From positions 1-45,290 of the forward strand of contig CANJPG010000021.1 of the NCBI GenBank assembly GCA_947476065.1: a stretch of DNA of 45,290 bases. The letters are read 5' to 3'. The notes below the pieces were generated by a model. The model was not told the DNA's origin. It did not search any database and saw nothing but the letters and a program-made list of their open reading frames with translations. Of this stretch, positions 44,894 through 45,290 are shown piece by piece (position 1 is the first letter of the stretch; every line of letters begins with the position of its first letter). A program made the translations under genes and the position numbers. Source of the DNA: Fidelibacterota bacterium. GTDB taxonomy: Bacteria; Pseudomonadota; Alphaproteobacteria; Rhodospirillales; Rhodospirillaceae.

Positions 44894-45290
44894 GTGCCGA
44901 AATCTCCAAAATCCAACCTGCCGGCGGCACCCGCCGAAGGCCCTACCAAGGACTGCCGGCTGTGTCCGCGCCTGGCGGGGTTCAGGGATGCCAACCGTAA
45001 GCAATTTCCCGACTGGCACAATGGCGCCGTACCGGCTTTTGGCCCCCTCACCGCCAGCCTACTGGTGATCGGTCTGGCGCCGGGGCTGCGAGGCGCCAAC
45101 CGGACAGCCCGGCCCTTCACCGGCGACTATGCCGGGCAGCTCTTATACCCCAGCCTGCTCAAATTTGGCCGGGCCAAGGGCACCTACCTCGCCGAGCCCG
45201 ACGACGGCCTCACTCTGGTCGACTGCCGCATCACCAATGCGGTGCGCTGCGTACCGCCCGAGAACAAACCTACCCCGGCCGAGCAGAACA
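44894..45290 (+). CDS. Type 5 uracil-DNA glycosylase, 3' end cut by window
   Basis: A partial gene (132 codons seen) with no stop before the window ends. From the GTG at 44894 the frame gives DCRLCPRLAGFRDANRKQFP with the first iron-sulphur Cys pair. The type-5 active-site motif follows as VIGLAPGLRGANRTARPFTG, then the NAVRCVPPENKPTPAE segment with another cluster cysteine. UdgB-family enzymes remove uracil and some oxidised or deaminated bases. GARPFTGD is more often TGRPFTGD; here an Ala replaces the first Gly (TARPFTGD). No ATG start is in frame; the Shine-Dalgarno is weak. Confidence 0.9.
   Translation, partial: MPKSPKSNLPAAPAEGPTKDCRLCPRLAGFRDANRKQFPDWHNGAVPAFGPLTASLLVIGLAPGLRGANRTARPFTGDYAGQLLYPSLLKFGRAKGTYLAEPDDGLTLVDCRITNAVRCVPPENKPTPAEQN

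Overview
The window is GC-rich chromosomal DNA of an alphaproteobacterium. I infer this from gene order and protein style rather than from any rRNA. Diagnostic neighbourhoods include bamE / ubiquinol-cytochrome c chaperone / DUF177-rpmF-plsX-fabH / ihfA-merR, rpiB-glyA-nrdR-ribD-ribE-ribBA, ribH-nusB-thiL / hppA, and rpoZ-rsh-DUF2062-pdxJ-acpS / lepB-rnc-era-recO-parC. The closest style is Rhodospirillales or a neighbouring order, but I cannot fix genus or family. Most genes are housekeeping and most lie on the minus strand.

Layout. 1-6.6 kb (minus): tRNA-Pro(GGG), a MerR regulator, ihfA, an acyl-lipid desaturase, a small carboxymuconolactone-decarboxylase (CMD) family protein, fabH, plsX, rpmF, DUF177 and the cytochrome bc1 chaperone. 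6.7-9.0 kb (plus): bamE and a TPR/SLOG-like/class III cyclase gene broken by one frameshift. 9.0-14.7 kb (minus): the proton-pumping pyrophosphatase hppA, a FliL-like protein, thiL, nusB, ribH, a small membrane protein and a cupin. 14.7-17.0 kb (mixed): a spermidine-synthase-like methyltransferase, a DUF1194 von Willebrand-type protein and a cytochrome c. 17.0-22.5 kb (minus): ribBA, ribE, ribD, nrdR, glyA, rpiB and a DUF6898-like protein. 22.6-29.2 kb (plus): a penicillin-acylase-family hydrolase, motB, the leucyltransferase bpt, and a tight three-gene set of CHASE3 histidine kinase, AhpD-like protein and 57-residue lipoprotein. 29.2-34.9 kb (minus): parC, recO, a small membrane protein, era, rnc and lepB. 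35.2-36.0 kb: small membrane and DUF proteins. 36.0-44.8 kb (minus): a response regulator, a hybrid kinase with HPt, acpS, pdxJ, DUF2062, rsh, rpoZ and folK. The right edge cuts a type-5 uracil-DNA glycosylase (plus).

How it works together. Lipid and envelope synthesis, riboflavin synthesis, one-carbon and deoxynucleotide metabolism, stringent response, and RNA processing/protein secretion each form a translationally coupled block, with many 1-11 base overlaps. Three of these conserved blocks appear to be split by accessory genes: fabH and ihfA by the CMD protein and desaturase, ribBA and ribH by five genes, and acpS and lepB by a complete phosphorelay plus small proteins.

The most interesting items are the frameshift at a CCC-C site in the SLOG/cyclase gene, a CHASE3 kinase whose H-box histidine is arginine in an operon with an AhpD-like protein and a tiny lipoprotein, a RibBA whose cyclohydrolase half lacks its zinc cysteines, a QxxHH-box desaturase without cytochrome b5, and an imperfect tandem repeat just upstream of the cytochrome c gene. 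I found no CRISPR array, insertion sequence, prophage or clear riboswitch.
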